From Pseudomonas sp. ADAK18 (GTDB lineage Bacteria; Pseudomonadota; Gammaproteobacteria; Pseudomonadales; Pseudomonadaceae), in assembly GCF_012935695.1 (NCBI RefSeq), contig NZ_CP052859.1, forward strand, positions 2,459,001 through 2,523,000: 64,000 nucleotides of DNA, read 5' to 3'. Position 1 is the first letter of the stretch; each line of letters starts with the position of its first letter. The position numbers and the translations under genes are program-made. Shown in pieces: positions 44,870 to 54,294 of this stretch. Under the pieces are notes generated by a model. That model worked only from the letters and a program-made list of their open reading frames with translations, searched no databases and was not told the origin of the DNA.

Positions 44870-46372
44870 TTGTCTACATCCAAAGAGCTGTTCACAGCAA
44901 AAGCAGCAACCGGTATTGAAGGGCTCGATGACATCCTTTCCGGTGGGCTGTCCCGTAGCCATTTGTTCCTGCTCGAAGGTGAGCCCGGCACCGGCAAAAC
45001 CACCGTGGCCCTGCATTTTCTCCAGGCAGGGGCCAGGGCTGGCGAGCGCTCGCTGTACATCACGCTGTCGGAAACCGAGCGGGAACTGCGCCAGGGTGCC
45101 AAATCCCACGGCTGGGATCTGGACGAGAACATCCATATCTTCGAGCTGACCCCGCCGGAAAGCCTGCTCAACGCGGACCACCAGCAAAGCCTGCTGTACT
45201 CTTCGGACCTGGAGCTGGGGGAAGCCACCCGACAGATCTTCGAAGTGGTAGAACGGGTCAAGCCGACCCGCGTGGTCATCGACAGCCTCTCGGAAATCCG
45301 CCTGCTGGCGCAAAGTTCCTTGCGTTATCGCCGGCAGATTCTGGCGATCAAGCACTACTTCGTGCGCTACGACGCCACCGTCCTGCTGCTGGACGACCTG
45401 ACCACCGAATCCCTCGATAAAACCGTACACAGCGTGGCCCATGGGGTGATCCGCCTGGAAGAACTGACCCCCAACTACGGCGCTGAACGACGGCGTGTAC
45501 GGGTGGTGAAGTACCGGGGCCAGAAATACCGCGGTGGTTTTCATGACTTCACCATCATGGAAGATGGCGTCCATGTGTTCCCTCGCCTGGTGGCGGCCGA
45601 GCACCGTGGCGGCTACAACCGCGAAACCTTGACCAGTGGCATCCGCGAAATGGACGCGCTACTGGGGGGCGGTATCGAGACCGGATCCAGCACCCTGATC
45701 CTCGGTCCAGCCGGTACCGGCAAGTCGCTGATCTCAATGATCTTTGCTGCGGCCGCCGTGGCTCGTGGCGAAAAAGCGGCGTTGTTCATTTTTGATGAGG
45801 AACTGGGGCTGCTGTTCGAACGAATGAAAAACATGGGCATCGACCTGGCGGCCCTGCAACAAACGGGCAATCTGCTGATTGAGCAGGTAGACGCCGCGGA
45901 GCTGTCCCCGGGGGAGTTCTCGCACCGGGTCCGACGTTGCGTCGATGAGCGTGGGATCAAAACCGTGGTGATCGACAGTGTCAACGGCTACCAGGCCGCC
46001 ATGCCGGAAGAGAACGCCCTGATCCTGCACATGCACGAACTGCTGCTCTACCTCAACCGCCGAGGTGCCGCGACCTTCATGACCGTAGCCCAGCACGGCC
46101 TGGTTGGCGATATGCAGGCACCGGTGGACATTACCTATCTGGCCGACACGGTCATTCTGCTGCGCTACTTTGAAGCGCTGGGTAAAGTCCGCCGGGCCAT
46201 TTCGATCATCAAGAAACGCACCGGTAGCCATGAGTCGACCATTCGCGAATACCGTATTGGCGGCCGGGGCATGACCATCGGCGAACCCCTCGAGGCCTTT
46301 CAAGGCGTGCTGCGCGGCGTACCGAACTATATGGGTGCAGGCAGCCCATTGCTCCAGGATGAGGAAACGTGA
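44870..46372 (+). CDS. KaiC-like dual-domain ATPase
   Basis: A 500-residue RecA-fold protein with two KaiC domains. Walker A motifs are GEPGTGKTT (37-45) and GPAGTGKSL (279-287); Walker B-like VVIDSLSEI and VVIDSVNGY follow. The catalytic acid pair is clear in the second domain (FIFDEELG) and less so in the first (TLSETERE). The TTG start has GAGGG six bases upstream. Outside cyanobacteria such proteins are linked to stress adaptation. No kaiA or kaiB is in the window. The stop overlaps the GTG of a hybrid histidine kinase (GTGA), so the two are a unit. Confidence 0.9.
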   Translation: MSTSKELFTAKAATGIEGLDDILSGGLSRSHLFLLEGEPGTGKTTVALHFLQAGARAGERSLYITLSETERELRQGAKSHGWDLDENIHIFELTPPESLLNADHQQSLLYSSDLELGEATRQIFEVVERVKPTRVVIDSLSEIRLLAQSSLRYRRQILAIKHYFVRYDATVLLLDDLTTESLDKTVHSVAHGVIRLEELTPNYGAERRRVRVVKYRGQKYRGGFHDFTIMEDGVHVFPRLVAAEHRGGYNRETLTSGIREMDALLGGGIETGSSTLILGPAGTGKSLISMIFAAAAVARGEKAALFIFDEELGLLFERMKNMGIDLAALQQTGNLLIEQVDAAELSPGEFSHRVRRCVDERGIKTVVIDSVNGYQAAMPEENALILHMHELLLYLNRRGAATFMTVAQHGLVGDMQAPVDITYLADTVILLRYFEALGKVRRAISIIKKRTGSHESTIREYRIGGRGMTIGEPLEAFQGVLRGVPNYMGAGSPLLQDEET

Positions 46373-48039
46373 GTGGCCTGCCGGCCATCTCCGAGCGTGC
46401 GATCATTCTCGCGCCGCTGGGACGCGACAGCGCGCTGGCGCTGATGATGCTCAATGAGGCAGGTTTCAGCGGCATCATCGCCTCCCACTTGCAGATGTTG
46501 TGTAACGAACTCGAACAGGGCGCCGGCCTGCTGATCATCGCAGCCGAAGCCCTGCGTGGTGTCAACCTGGACCCACTGCTTGACTACCTGCATCAACAGC
46601 CTGCCTGGTCAGACCTGCCTATCGTGCTGATGACTCACCATGGCGGCGTGGAGCAAAACGCCTCCTCACACCTGAGCGCACTGCTGGGCAACATCACCTT
46701 GCTGGAACGACCTTTCCATCCGGTGACCCTAATCAGCCTCGTGAGCACCGCCCTGCGTGGTCGATGCCGACAATACGAGGCCCGGGACCGCTTGATCGAC
46801 CTGAGCCAAGGCGAATTGCGCCTGCAACGCACCCTGGAAACCCTTGAGCAGCAGGTTGAAGAGCGCACCGCACAGTTGCGCAACAACGAAGAGGCGCTGC
46901 GCCAATCACAGAAAATGGAAGCCGTCGGGCAGTTGACCGGCGGTATCGCCCATGACTTCAACAATATGCTTACCGGGATCATCGGCAGCCTGGAGTTGCT
47001 GCGCAGGCGACTGGCCCGAGGCCGGCTGGAAGACCTCGACAGCCTGATCGACCTTGGCGTCACTTCGGCCAACCGTGCCGCCGGCCTGACCCACCGCCTG
47101 CTGGCGTTTTCCCGTCGCCAGTCACTGGACTCAAAACCGGTGGAGATCAATCATCTGGTGACGTCCATGGGTGAGTTGCTGCAACGCAGCCTCAACGAAA
47201 GCATCGTCCTCGACATGCGCCTGAACGAACCGCTCTGGATTGCCGAGGCCGACCCCAATCAACTGGAAAGTGCCCTGCTCAACCTGGCTATCAACGCCCG
47301 AGACGCTATGCCCGACGGCGGCCAACTGGTGGTGGAAACCAGCAATCGCCATCTGGACAGCATTTTTACAGCCGCCTATGGCACCCTCACCCCCGGTGAC
47401 TACGTGGAGCTGAGCGTCAGTGATACCGGCTGTGGCATGCCCGACAGTGTGATCAGCCGCGCCTTCGATCCCTTCTTTACCACCAAGCCCATTGGCCAAG
47501 GGACCGGCCTGGGCTTGTCGATGATCTATGGCTTTGCTCGACAGTCCCACGGCCATGTGACCATTCACAGCGTCGTCGGCGAGGGCACCACCGTCAGCCT
47601 GTTCCTGCCGCGTTTTGCCGGCGAAGTGGCAGCTGATGAACCCCTCAACCCTGCCCTGCTGCCTTACGCCAATGCCGGTGAAACGGTGCTGATCGTCGAG
47701 GATGACCCCGCCGTGCGGGTATTGGTGAGTCAAGTACTAAGCGAGCTGGGTTACGCGTTTGTCGAGGCCGGTGACGCCAACAGCGCCATGCCGATTATCG
47801 AATCCGGGCAGCGGATCGACCTGATGATCAGCGACGTCGGTTTGCCGGGAATGAATGGCCGGCAACTGGCGGAAATCGGGCGGCAGATTCGTCCGGACTT
47901 GAAGGTGTTATTTATCACGGGGTATGCCGAGCACGCGGCGGTGCGCGGCGGGTTCCTGGATCCGGGAATGCAGTTGATCACCAAGCCGTTCACATTTGAT
48001 TTGTTGACGGCGAAAGTGCGGGAGATGATTCGGGCGTGA
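46369..48039 (+). CDS. Hybrid histidine kinase coupled to KaiC
   Basis: A 556-residue cytosolic kinase. The N-terminal ~125 residues fold like a receiver (LPIVLMTHHGG, LLERPFHPVTL) but lack the acidic pair and the phospho-acceptor Asp (LLIIAAEAL), so it is a pseudo-receiver. After a coiled coil come HisKA with H195 in IAHDFNNML, HATPase_c with NLAINARDAMPDGG and GTGLGLSMIYG, and a C-terminal REC with D489 in ISDVGLPGMNG. GTG start at 46369. It may read the KaiC state through the N-terminal domain. Confidence 0.9.
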   Translation: MSGLPAISERAIILAPLGRDSALALMMLNEAGFSGIIASHLQMLCNELEQGAGLLIIAAEALRGVNLDPLLDYLHQQPAWSDLPIVLMTHHGGVEQNASSHLSALLGNITLLERPFHPVTLISLVSTALRGRCRQYEARDRLIDLSQGELRLQRTLETLEQQVEERTAQLRNNEEALRQSQKMEAVGQLTGGIAHDFNNMLTGIIGSLELLRRRLARGRLEDLDSLIDLGVTSANRAAGLTHRLLAFSRRQSLDSKPVEINHLVTSMGELLQRSLNESIVLDMRLNEPLWIAEADPNQLESALLNLAINARDAMPDGGQLVVETSNRHLDSIFTAAYGTLTPGDYVELSVSDTGCGMPDSVISRAFDPFFTTKPIGQGTGLGLSMIYGFARQSHGHVTIHSVVGEGTTVSLFLPRFAGEVAADEPLNPALLPYANAGETVLIVEDDPAVRVLVSQVLSELGYAFVEAGDANSAMPIIESGQRIDLMISDVGLPGMNGRQLAEIGRQIRPDLKVLFITGYAEHAAVRGGFLDPGMQLITKPFTFDLLTAKVREMIRA

Positions 48040-48040
48040 G

Positions 48041-48103
48041 GCCCAGCATTCAGTGCGGACTGGGCATGAAGCCCGTCTTCGCTTTGTTTGTTAGCAAAGA
48101 CGG
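48041..48103. terminator. Hairpins between converging genes
   Basis: GCCCAG...CTGGGC (48041-48065) and a second hairpin GTCTTcGCT...AGCaAAGAC (about 48075-48101, one mismatch) lie between the kinase stop and the end of the converging toxin gene. They are a plausible terminator pair, without a strong U-tract. Confidence 0.45.
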
Positions 48104-48115
48104 AGCCTGTAAAAC

Positions 48116-51100
48116 CTAGTGCGCTAATTGTTCAATATTTCTGTTCAGCGTGCTCGCCGGTGTGAAAGCGAAGTCGTATCGATGTCCGACAAGGCCCGGT
48201 ATGTTATCCCCCACATCGAGCCATGTTTGTAGCGCCTGTTGCTTACTGTTATCTAGATTGAATGCCCTCACAGAACGGGACTCATGTACTGCGTCCCCAG
48301 TACGAATAAGTGCGGCATCCAAAGTGATTTGATTGCTGTTGTAAAGGTATAGTTTGTTATCGACTGTTCTCTGAATATAAGCCGTATGGACTACTTTCCC
48401 GTTGGCGTTCTTGTCTATGAAATTTATGAATCCTGACTCGGTAATATCCGCAGGATTAAATGTATGTTTTATGGTGTCGGGGGCGATCCCCATAAAATCC
48501 CGATAGCCTTTCGGATACCCATCAACAAGTTTTGAACTGTTGATTGCCTCATAAGCCTTCGCTGAAATTGTACTCTCAGCACGCGCAATTTGCGATGACC
48601 TATGAAAACAGAGCCCGGCGTCTTCCGCAGCATTCGTTATCTGTGTATCAAATTTTATTTGCAGCTTATCGTAAGTTGTTTTTTTAAGCGCAGGTGCAGC
48701 CTCGGGGGTAAAGTCAATAGGCATTCCATACGCACGGCGCGTGGCCGGATCATAGTGATACCACTTACCCGTTGCCTCATCGAGTCGTGCAGTTCCCCTG
48801 ATGCTATCGACCTTATTGGCAGCCTTATAAGTGCCCTCAGCGACGTTAGGCCGTTTGGCTAATTCAACCAGGTCTACTTTACGTATGCCAGGGCGCAATT
48901 GCGCTACTACAGCACCTGCACCGCGCCGGACGCCATTAGCCGCATCTGTCACGAAATTGCCGGCATTTGAAGCCGCTTTTCCGAGCGCCTTTCCGAATAA
49001 CCTGGTGCTTTTGAGCCCATTCAGCCCCTTCGCCGCTCCAGCTGCCTTGCCAAAACCAAGAGTTGTCGCATACATCACGCCATCGAAAACGACATCGCCC
49101 AAAGCCTCCAAGGGCTTTCCCTGAATAAGGTGGCGAATAGCCGAGGCGCCAGGTATAACGCCGAGGAAAATCTCAGTTGCCATTGCCTTTCTGGCTTCTT
49201 CATTATCAAACGTCGTAATAGCCTTGGATGACTCAAATAGGCTGTCGAAGCTAAACGCATCGGTAGTGTGCTTGGAGAGTAACTCACCAAGGTATTGACT
49301 TCGCTGGCTGGAAAATGATGCTGGTGCACTGGTCAATTCCTGCTGTGCATCTTGCAGAGCCTTGTGCTGCTCAGTGCCTGGCTTTTTCTCCTGAATAGCC
49401 CTGTTGGTTTCTTTCTTGCCATTAGGGGATGGCCGCTCGACCCATCGTTCCTGCACACCTTCCAGAAATCCGCTCTTTAAGTCATCTCGCCTGCGGATCC
49501 GCCCGTGCTGTGGCGATATTTCATAAAAGGTCGTCTCGTCATTTCGCTCAGTTTTGATCAACAGCACACGCTCTTTCAAAGGTTGCTCTGGAAACGACGA
49601 CTCGTGGACATGGGTAAACCCCGGCAGAAATGATGTAGTTCGAGTGACCTCCCCATCGACATAAACATTAATTTTTCCATATTCAATATTTTTCCTGTCT
49701 TCCAGTGGTAGCTGTGAGATCAGGTTTTTAGTTAAAGTGACATAGGCGTTCTTTATCCCACTTTCGTACTCGGCAAATACTTTCTCATGCAGGCCTTTCG
49801 GTTTCTGGAGCGCCACTAGTTTGTTGAGCATATAGGAAATAGGTACATCTTTATCAGTGGAAAACCACCCCACTGGATCCGCGGCGCGCCCTGATAAATA
49901 GAGATCCAGCATTGAGTAATCGCCCGTGGGCTCTGTCGTGAGAGAGGGGGTAAGATAATGGCTGTCTTGCGTTACACGGTTGCTGTTGATGCAGTTACGT
50001 TCAAAAGGAATGCCCTCGCCAAAAGCTTCTTTGAGCGCTTTCAGCGCGATACTTTTCTGCGTCGGTATTTCAGCCCTCAGGGCCGGGGAGACTTTGCTCA
50101 ACTGCTCCGTTTTTTCAGCGATCGCTTGTTGCGCGAGGTCAACATGCGACTGCGAATAGACGCCTGTTGTTGACTTCGGGAACACCCCATTTATTTCCCC
50201 CCACTCAATGAGTGCCGATCGCCGGGCCTGGCTCTGAATCAGGTCGTCGTCTGCCGAAATCGGATCGTTGGCGTCCCGTAAAATCACCTCTGCAAACGTC
50301 ATTTTCGCACTGGTACCAGGACTTTGAGCTTCAATACGCGCCACCGCAGCCTTCAGACTCACCCAGGCCATAGAGCCATAGGTCACGCCATCAGGGATGT
50401 CTCTGACCAGCAGCTCAGGAGCTGCGTGAGACAGCAGCAGATGAGCGCCGATAGGGGCCATTTCGACGGTGGTTTTGTTCCTCGCGACCAGATGATCAAT
50501 CAACCCCTGTTTGATCGCCCCAAGAGGCTGCCCATAATGGTTTCCGGACGCTAGATCGAATCCAGCCACATGATTTTTTTTCGGGTTGAAGATGCTTTCA
50601 CTATCCAGCGTGGTGGCGATGGCCGTCAAAATCCAGTCTTGGTTACTTTTTTCAGTCGAAAGCGCGCCCATCTTTTCTTGCAGAGCCTTACCCAAGGCCT
50701 GCGCCTTGGGCGAATCGACGATTTGCTCAATAACTCGACCTGGGTTACGCAGCTCGCTGGCGGACCAATGAAGATTACGGCTGAGGTACCCTAGCGCCCC
50801 CGTTACTCTGAACTGCTCACCCAAATCTGGCAGCCCCACGTTGTTATGAGTGACGTGGCTATACACCCACTTTTTTTGGTCGCTACTCAGTGGGATTTTC
50901 CAGGAAAGAGCGCCGCCGAGATTGCCAAGGCTTACCTCCGGCAAGGAGGGAGTGATCAACACACGTATCAGGTTGGCAAGTTCGTCCTGACTGTTGGGTA
51001 GTCTCCAGCCGCTGTTACTAATGAATGTCTCAAGGCTGACAGCATTGGCATCGACCGGCTCACTCTGCTTGGAGTACGTGCTATCCGGGTGGACTGACAG

Positions 51101-51892
51101 AAGAGTGTTCTTCAAATACTCATCAAGCCGGCGTGATCCATTGCGGGGGAAACTCTGCAACTTTTCCGTCAAAGCATGTTGGTTCTGCGAATCTCCCAAG
51201 GCAGTTTTTGCTGAATCTAGTGCACTGTCAGATCGTATCTCTGCAGCACGGGTTGTATCACCGAGAGGTATTTTATTGAAGGCCCCCTGTTGTTGCAGTT
51301 CGGCAGAGCGTTTCGTCGCGATTTGCGTCGAAATGGGAAACCTGGGCTCACCATAAAACTGGGCCACCGCAACAAAAGGCGCAGATGTACTGGAGGTTGG
51401 CGCGGTAACTTCTCTTCCTGCCCCCACAACTTTAACAGCGTGCATCAAGGGCGCCGTTACTGTTGACCAACGGCTGTCCTGTTCAGGACCCCACAATGTC
51501 TGGCGTTTACCACTGATGGTGCAGGCTATCTGATCGAAAGAAGGATGAATGTCTATGGGCTTTGAAAGATCAATGTTCTTGCTTTTTGCCCAAGCGATAA
51601 ACGAGGGGTTTTTAATGGCCCCACATAGATGTGACCACCATTTGCCAAATGTTGAGTCTTTGGGGATATTCTCGAGAAATTCCGGTACTGCGCCTGTTTT
51701 TATTCCCTCTTGAAGGGCCTGCGCGTAAAGATTAGCTAATTTTCGATCTCCATTATGCTCGGCGTTATTGGCCAGCGCTGGCACCTCGCTACTCACTGAT
51801 GCTCGCTTCTCGCGCCCTACGCTGTGTGCCTGAGCAGCCTCCTGCGGAAAAAGCTGATGCACATGGGCAATACCTATAGTGGGAGAGATCAT
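48116..51892 (-). CDS. Large toxin/effector-like protein, papain-like C-terminus
   Basis: A 1258-residue protein paralogous to the one at 58905-62474. Shared blocks include VSLETFISNSG, LGNLGGALSWKIPLS, a long region ending GTSAKMTFAEVI, and a GKWYHYD linker. It has no Sec signal. A hydrophobic Gly/Ala stretch near residues 920-990 could insert into membranes. The C-terminal domain has C1095 in GLCFHRSSQIAR, H1169 in VVHTAYIQ and N1185/N1187 in LYLYNSNQ, a papain-like order. GGAG precedes the ATG. Base composition is visibly richer in A+T than neighbours, suggesting transfer. It resembles large Pseudomonas dermonecrotic-type toxins; the target is unknown and no immunity gene is adjacent. Confidence 0.75.
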   Translation of the reverse strand: MISPTIGIAHVHQLFPQEAAQAHSVGREKRASVSSEVPALANNAEHNGDRKLANLYAQALQEGIKTGAVPEFLENIPKDSTFGKWWSHLCGAIKNPSFIAWAKSKNIDLSKPIDIHPSFDQIACTISGKRQTLWGPEQDSRWSTVTAPLMHAVKVVGAGREVTAPTSSTSAPFVAVAQFYGEPRFPISTQIATKRSAELQQQGAFNKIPLGDTTRAAEIRSDSALDSAKTALGDSQNQHALTEKLQSFPRNGSRRLDEYLKNTLLSVHPDSTYSKQSEPVDANAVSLETFISNSGWRLPNSQDELANLIRVLITPSLPEVSLGNLGGALSWKIPLSSDQKKWVYSHVTHNNVGLPDLGEQFRVTGALGYLSRNLHWSASELRNPGRVIEQIVDSPKAQALGKALQEKMGALSTEKSNQDWILTAIATTLDSESIFNPKKNHVAGFDLASGNHYGQPLGAIKQGLIDHLVARNKTTVEMAPIGAHLLLSHAAPELLVRDIPDGVTYGSMAWVSLKAAVARIEAQSPGTSAKMTFAEVILRDANDPISADDDLIQSQARRSALIEWGEINGVFPKSTTGVYSQSHVDLAQQAIAEKTEQLSKVSPALRAEIPTQKSIALKALKEAFGEGIPFERNCINSNRVTQDSHYLTPSLTTEPTGDYSMLDLYLSGRAADPVGWFSTDKDVPISYMLNKLVALQKPKGLHEKVFAEYESGIKNAYVTLTKNLISQLPLEDRKNIEYGKINVYVDGEVTRTTSFLPGFTHVHESSFPEQPLKERVLLIKTERNDETTFYEISPQHGRIRRRDDLKSGFLEGVQERWVERPSPNGKKETNRAIQEKKPGTEQHKALQDAQQELTSAPASFSSQRSQYLGELLSKHTTDAFSFDSLFESSKAITTFDNEEARKAMATEIFLGVIPGASAIRHLIQGKPLEALGDVVFDGVMYATTLGFGKAAGAAKGLNGLKSTRLFGKALGKAASNAGNFVTDAANGVRRGAGAVVAQLRPGIRKVDLVELAKRPNVAEGTYKAANKVDSIRGTARLDEATGKWYHYDPATRRAYGMPIDFTPEAAPALKKTTYDKLQIKFDTQITNAAEDAGLCFHRSSQIARAESTISAKAYEAINSSKLVDGYPKGYRDFMGIAPDTIKHTFNPADITESGFINFIDKNANGKVVHTAYIQRTVDNKLYLYNSNQITLDAALIRTGDAVHESRSVRAFNLDNSKQQALQTWLDVGDNIPGLVGHRYDFAFTPASTLNRNIEQLAH

Positions 51893-52045
51893 AAAGGCTC
51901 CGATCTTTGGGTGACTTGAAGGAGTAACCTGAACGACTGTTAGTCCGCCAGGTTTAACCTTCTTGTCAAAAACGATCGATCGGTTCCGCTACTGAAAGGA
52001 TTGGTACTAATAGTTTTTTAGCAGGATGGCAACCGTGAATATCAT

Positions 52046-52423
52046 TCAGGCCAACAACCGCTGGATATGCTCCTGCAACGTATCCAGATCAAACGGCTTG
52101 GCCAGGATCGGTGCGTTGCGGGTAATCGGACTGTTGCAGTCCAGAATCTCCTGCGGATAGCCACTGATAAAGATGACTTTCAGCTCAGGCCGCAGTTTGA
52201 CCGCCGGTTCAGCGATCTGCACCCCGGAAATGCCACCCGGGAGGCGATAGTCGGTCACCATCAAGTCCAGATGCGGCTTGGAGGCAAGAATCTCGAAAGC
52301 CTGCTCACCGTCCTCAGCCTTCAGCACCCGATACCCCAAGCCCGATAAATACTCGCCCAGGACAAACAGAATCGAAGGGTCATCTTCGACGATCAGTACA
52401 ACGTCTTGCGCATCTTCACTCAT
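52046..52423 (-). CDS. Single-domain response regulator
   Basis: A 125-residue receiver with the acidic pair in VEDDPS, the phospho-acceptor Asp in VTDYRLPGG, Ser in FISGYP and Lys in LAKPFD. It has no output domain and so probably passes phosphate or binds a partner. The ATG at 52423 has AAAGG upstream; a TTG at 52444 is also in frame. It follows the REC-histidine kinase gene by 78 bases and may be its partner. Confidence 0.88.
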   Translation of the reverse strand: MSEDAQDVVLIVEDDPSILFVLGEYLSGLGYRVLKAEDGEQAFEILASKPHLDLMVTDYRLPGGISGVQIAEPAVKLRPELKVIFISGYPQEILDCNSPITRNAPILAKPFDLDTLQEHIQRLLA

Positions 52424-52501
52424 GGGAAGCCTTTGTTCGGTCAATTGCTGCTGTTACGACCATAGGGTCACGCAGAGGTTGCGTCAGATGCTCGATTGAT
52501 T

Positions 52502-53695
52502 TCACCCACCAGACTCCAAAGGCAGGCACACCCGGAACAACGCGCCCTCGCCTATCCGGCTCTCAACCTCAATCGTCCCGCCGTGAGCAGCGACGATCTG
52601 CTCGGAAATAAACAGCCCCAGCCCCAGCCCTGCCACTGCATGGTTGGCGGAAACCCGCTCGAACTGTTGAAAAATTCGCTTCTGGTTGTCTTCGCTGATG
52701 CCAATCCCATGGTCACGCACCTCAACCCGGGCCTCACCATGCTCGGCGTACACTCGTACTTCCACCGGACTCTTGGCCCCGTAACGTAAAGCATTGGTCA
52801 GCAGGTTGGACACCACTTGTTCGATCCTGAACTCATCCCAGTTACCTTCCACCGGTTGCGGCGCATCAAACTGCACCGAAGATTCGGCCGCCGCGACTTG
52901 CGGGGCGAAGTTCTCCAGAAGGTTGCGCACCAACTGGCACAGGTCGAAATGCCCCGGGCGAATCGACAGCTTGCCGGTGCGGATTCGCGACACGTCGAGC
53001 ATGTCTTCGATCAGGCGGATCAGGCTCTGGATCTGCCGCTCATCTCGGTCGACCATGGCGTGCATCTTGTCCAGGGTAAAGGCTGCAGCGTTGTCCCGGG
53101 CCAGGTGCATCTTGCGCAACTGGGTTTCCAGGATGAGACCGTTGAGGGGGGTGCGCACCTCGTGGGCAACGATCGACATGAAGTCATCGCGCATGCGTAC
53201 CGCTTGTTCCAGTTGCGCCTGGGTCGCCTGCAGGCGCGTCAACAACAGCTCCTGCTCGCGACGGCTCTGCTCCAGGGCCTCGACCTGCAGTTTCATGGCC
53301 TTGCTCTGGCGGTACAGGTCGACGAAGACATTAACCTTACTCTTGACCGCATGGATATCCAGTGGCTTGTGCAGGAAGTCCACCGCACCACTCTCGTAGC
53401 CCTTGAACGCATAGTTGAGTTCACGACCGGCCGCGCTGACAAACACGATGGGAATGTTCTTGGTCTTCTCGGTACCACGCATCAACTCGGCTAACTCGAA
53501 ACCGTTCATACCAGGCATTTGCACGTCGAGAATCGCCATGGCGAACTCGTGCTCCAGCAACAGCGACAAGGCCTCGTCGGCGCTCAGCGCCTTGTAGACC
53601 TGGCGGTCCTCGCGTTTGATCAAGGCCTCAAGGGCCAGCAGGTTTTCCGGCAGATCGTCGACGATCAGCAGTTTGGCCTGGACATTACTTAACAT
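52502..53695 (-). CDS. REC-HisKA-HATPase hybrid kinase
   Basis: A 397-residue cytosolic protein with an N-terminal receiver (LLIVDDLPENLLALEAL, phospho-Asp in ILDVQMPGMNG, Lys in HKPLD), a coiled-coil linker, HisKA with IVAHEVRTPLNG and HATPase with N-box NLLTNALRYG, DHGIGISE and GLGLGLFISEQIV. It has no membrane part, so the receiver is its input. It overlaps cheB by seven bases and lies downstream of cheR and the CHASE3 kinase in one operon. Confidence 0.92.
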   Translation of the reverse strand: MLSNVQAKLLIVDDLPENLLALEALIKREDRQVYKALSADEALSLLLEHEFAMAILDVQMPGMNGFELAELMRGTEKTKNIPIVFVSAAGRELNYAFKGYESGAVDFLHKPLDIHAVKSKVNVFVDLYRQSKAMKLQVEALEQSRREQELLLTRLQATQAQLEQAVRMRDDFMSIVAHEVRTPLNGLILETQLRKMHLARDNAAAFTLDKMHAMVDRDERQIQSLIRLIEDMLDVSRIRTGKLSIRPGHFDLCQLVRNLLENFAPQVAAAESSVQFDAPQPVEGNWDEFRIEQVVSNLLTNALRYGAKSPVEVRVYAEHGEARVEVRDHGIGISEDNQKRIFQQFERVSANHAVAGLGLGLFISEQIVAAHGGTIEVESRIGEGALFRVCLPLESGG

Positions 53696-54294
53696 GAGGA
53701 AGATTCCAGGGAGGCCAGCAAATCGCCAATGCGGCTCAAGGTGAGAATATGGTCAGGTGTGTGCAGCGCCAAGGCTGCCCGGGGCATGACGTCTACCCGC
53801 GCCTGCGATGGGTCCTGGACCACCGTGATACCGCCGCGCCGCTTGACGTGAGCCAGGCCGCGCGCGCCATCCTGATTGGCACCGGTGAGCAGGATCGCCA
53901 GCAGGTTCGGGCCGTATACGTCGGCGGCCGATTCAAACAGATAATCAATGGCTGGCCGGGAGTGATGCACGCGCTCCTCCTGGCTCAACGACAGGCTACG
54001 GTCGTGCTCCACCGACAAGTGGTAACCAGGGCCAGCAAAATATAGAGTGCCGTCCTCAATCGCTTCTTTGTCCCGCGCCTCCACCACAGGCATCGACACA
54101 CGCCGGGCAAAGACCTCCGCCAACTGACTGCGACGCTCGTCCGGCAGGTGCAGTACGGTGATGATCGGCAGGCGGAAGCCTTGGGGCAACGTGCCATAAA
54201 TGCTCAGCAACGCCTCGACCCCGCCCGCGGATGCGCCCACGACAATGGCTTCGATACCGGGTACAGCCACAGGTCTGGCAGCAACTTCATTCAT
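53689..54294 (-). CDS. CheB-type methylesterase, no receiver domain
   Basis: A 201-residue protein equal to the catalytic domain of CheB. The active-site Ser is in VVGASAGGVEALL, His in VLHLPDERRSQLAEVFA, and the third region is LLTGANQDGARGLAHVK. The start at 54294 (MNEVAARPV) overlaps the cheR stop by ATGA; the longer frame lies inside cheR. Without a receiver it cannot be switched by CheA in the usual way. No methyl-accepting protein or CheA is in the window. Confidence 0.88.
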   Translation of the reverse strand: MNEVAARPVAVPGIEAIVVGASAGGVEALLSIYGTLPQGFRLPIITVLHLPDERRSQLAEVFARRVSMPVVEARDKEAIEDGTLYFAGPGYHLSVEHDRSLSLSQEERVHHSRPAIDYLFESAADVYGPNLLAILLTGANQDGARGLAHVKRRGGITVVQDPSQARVDVMPRAALALHTPDHILTLSRIGDLLASLESSSC

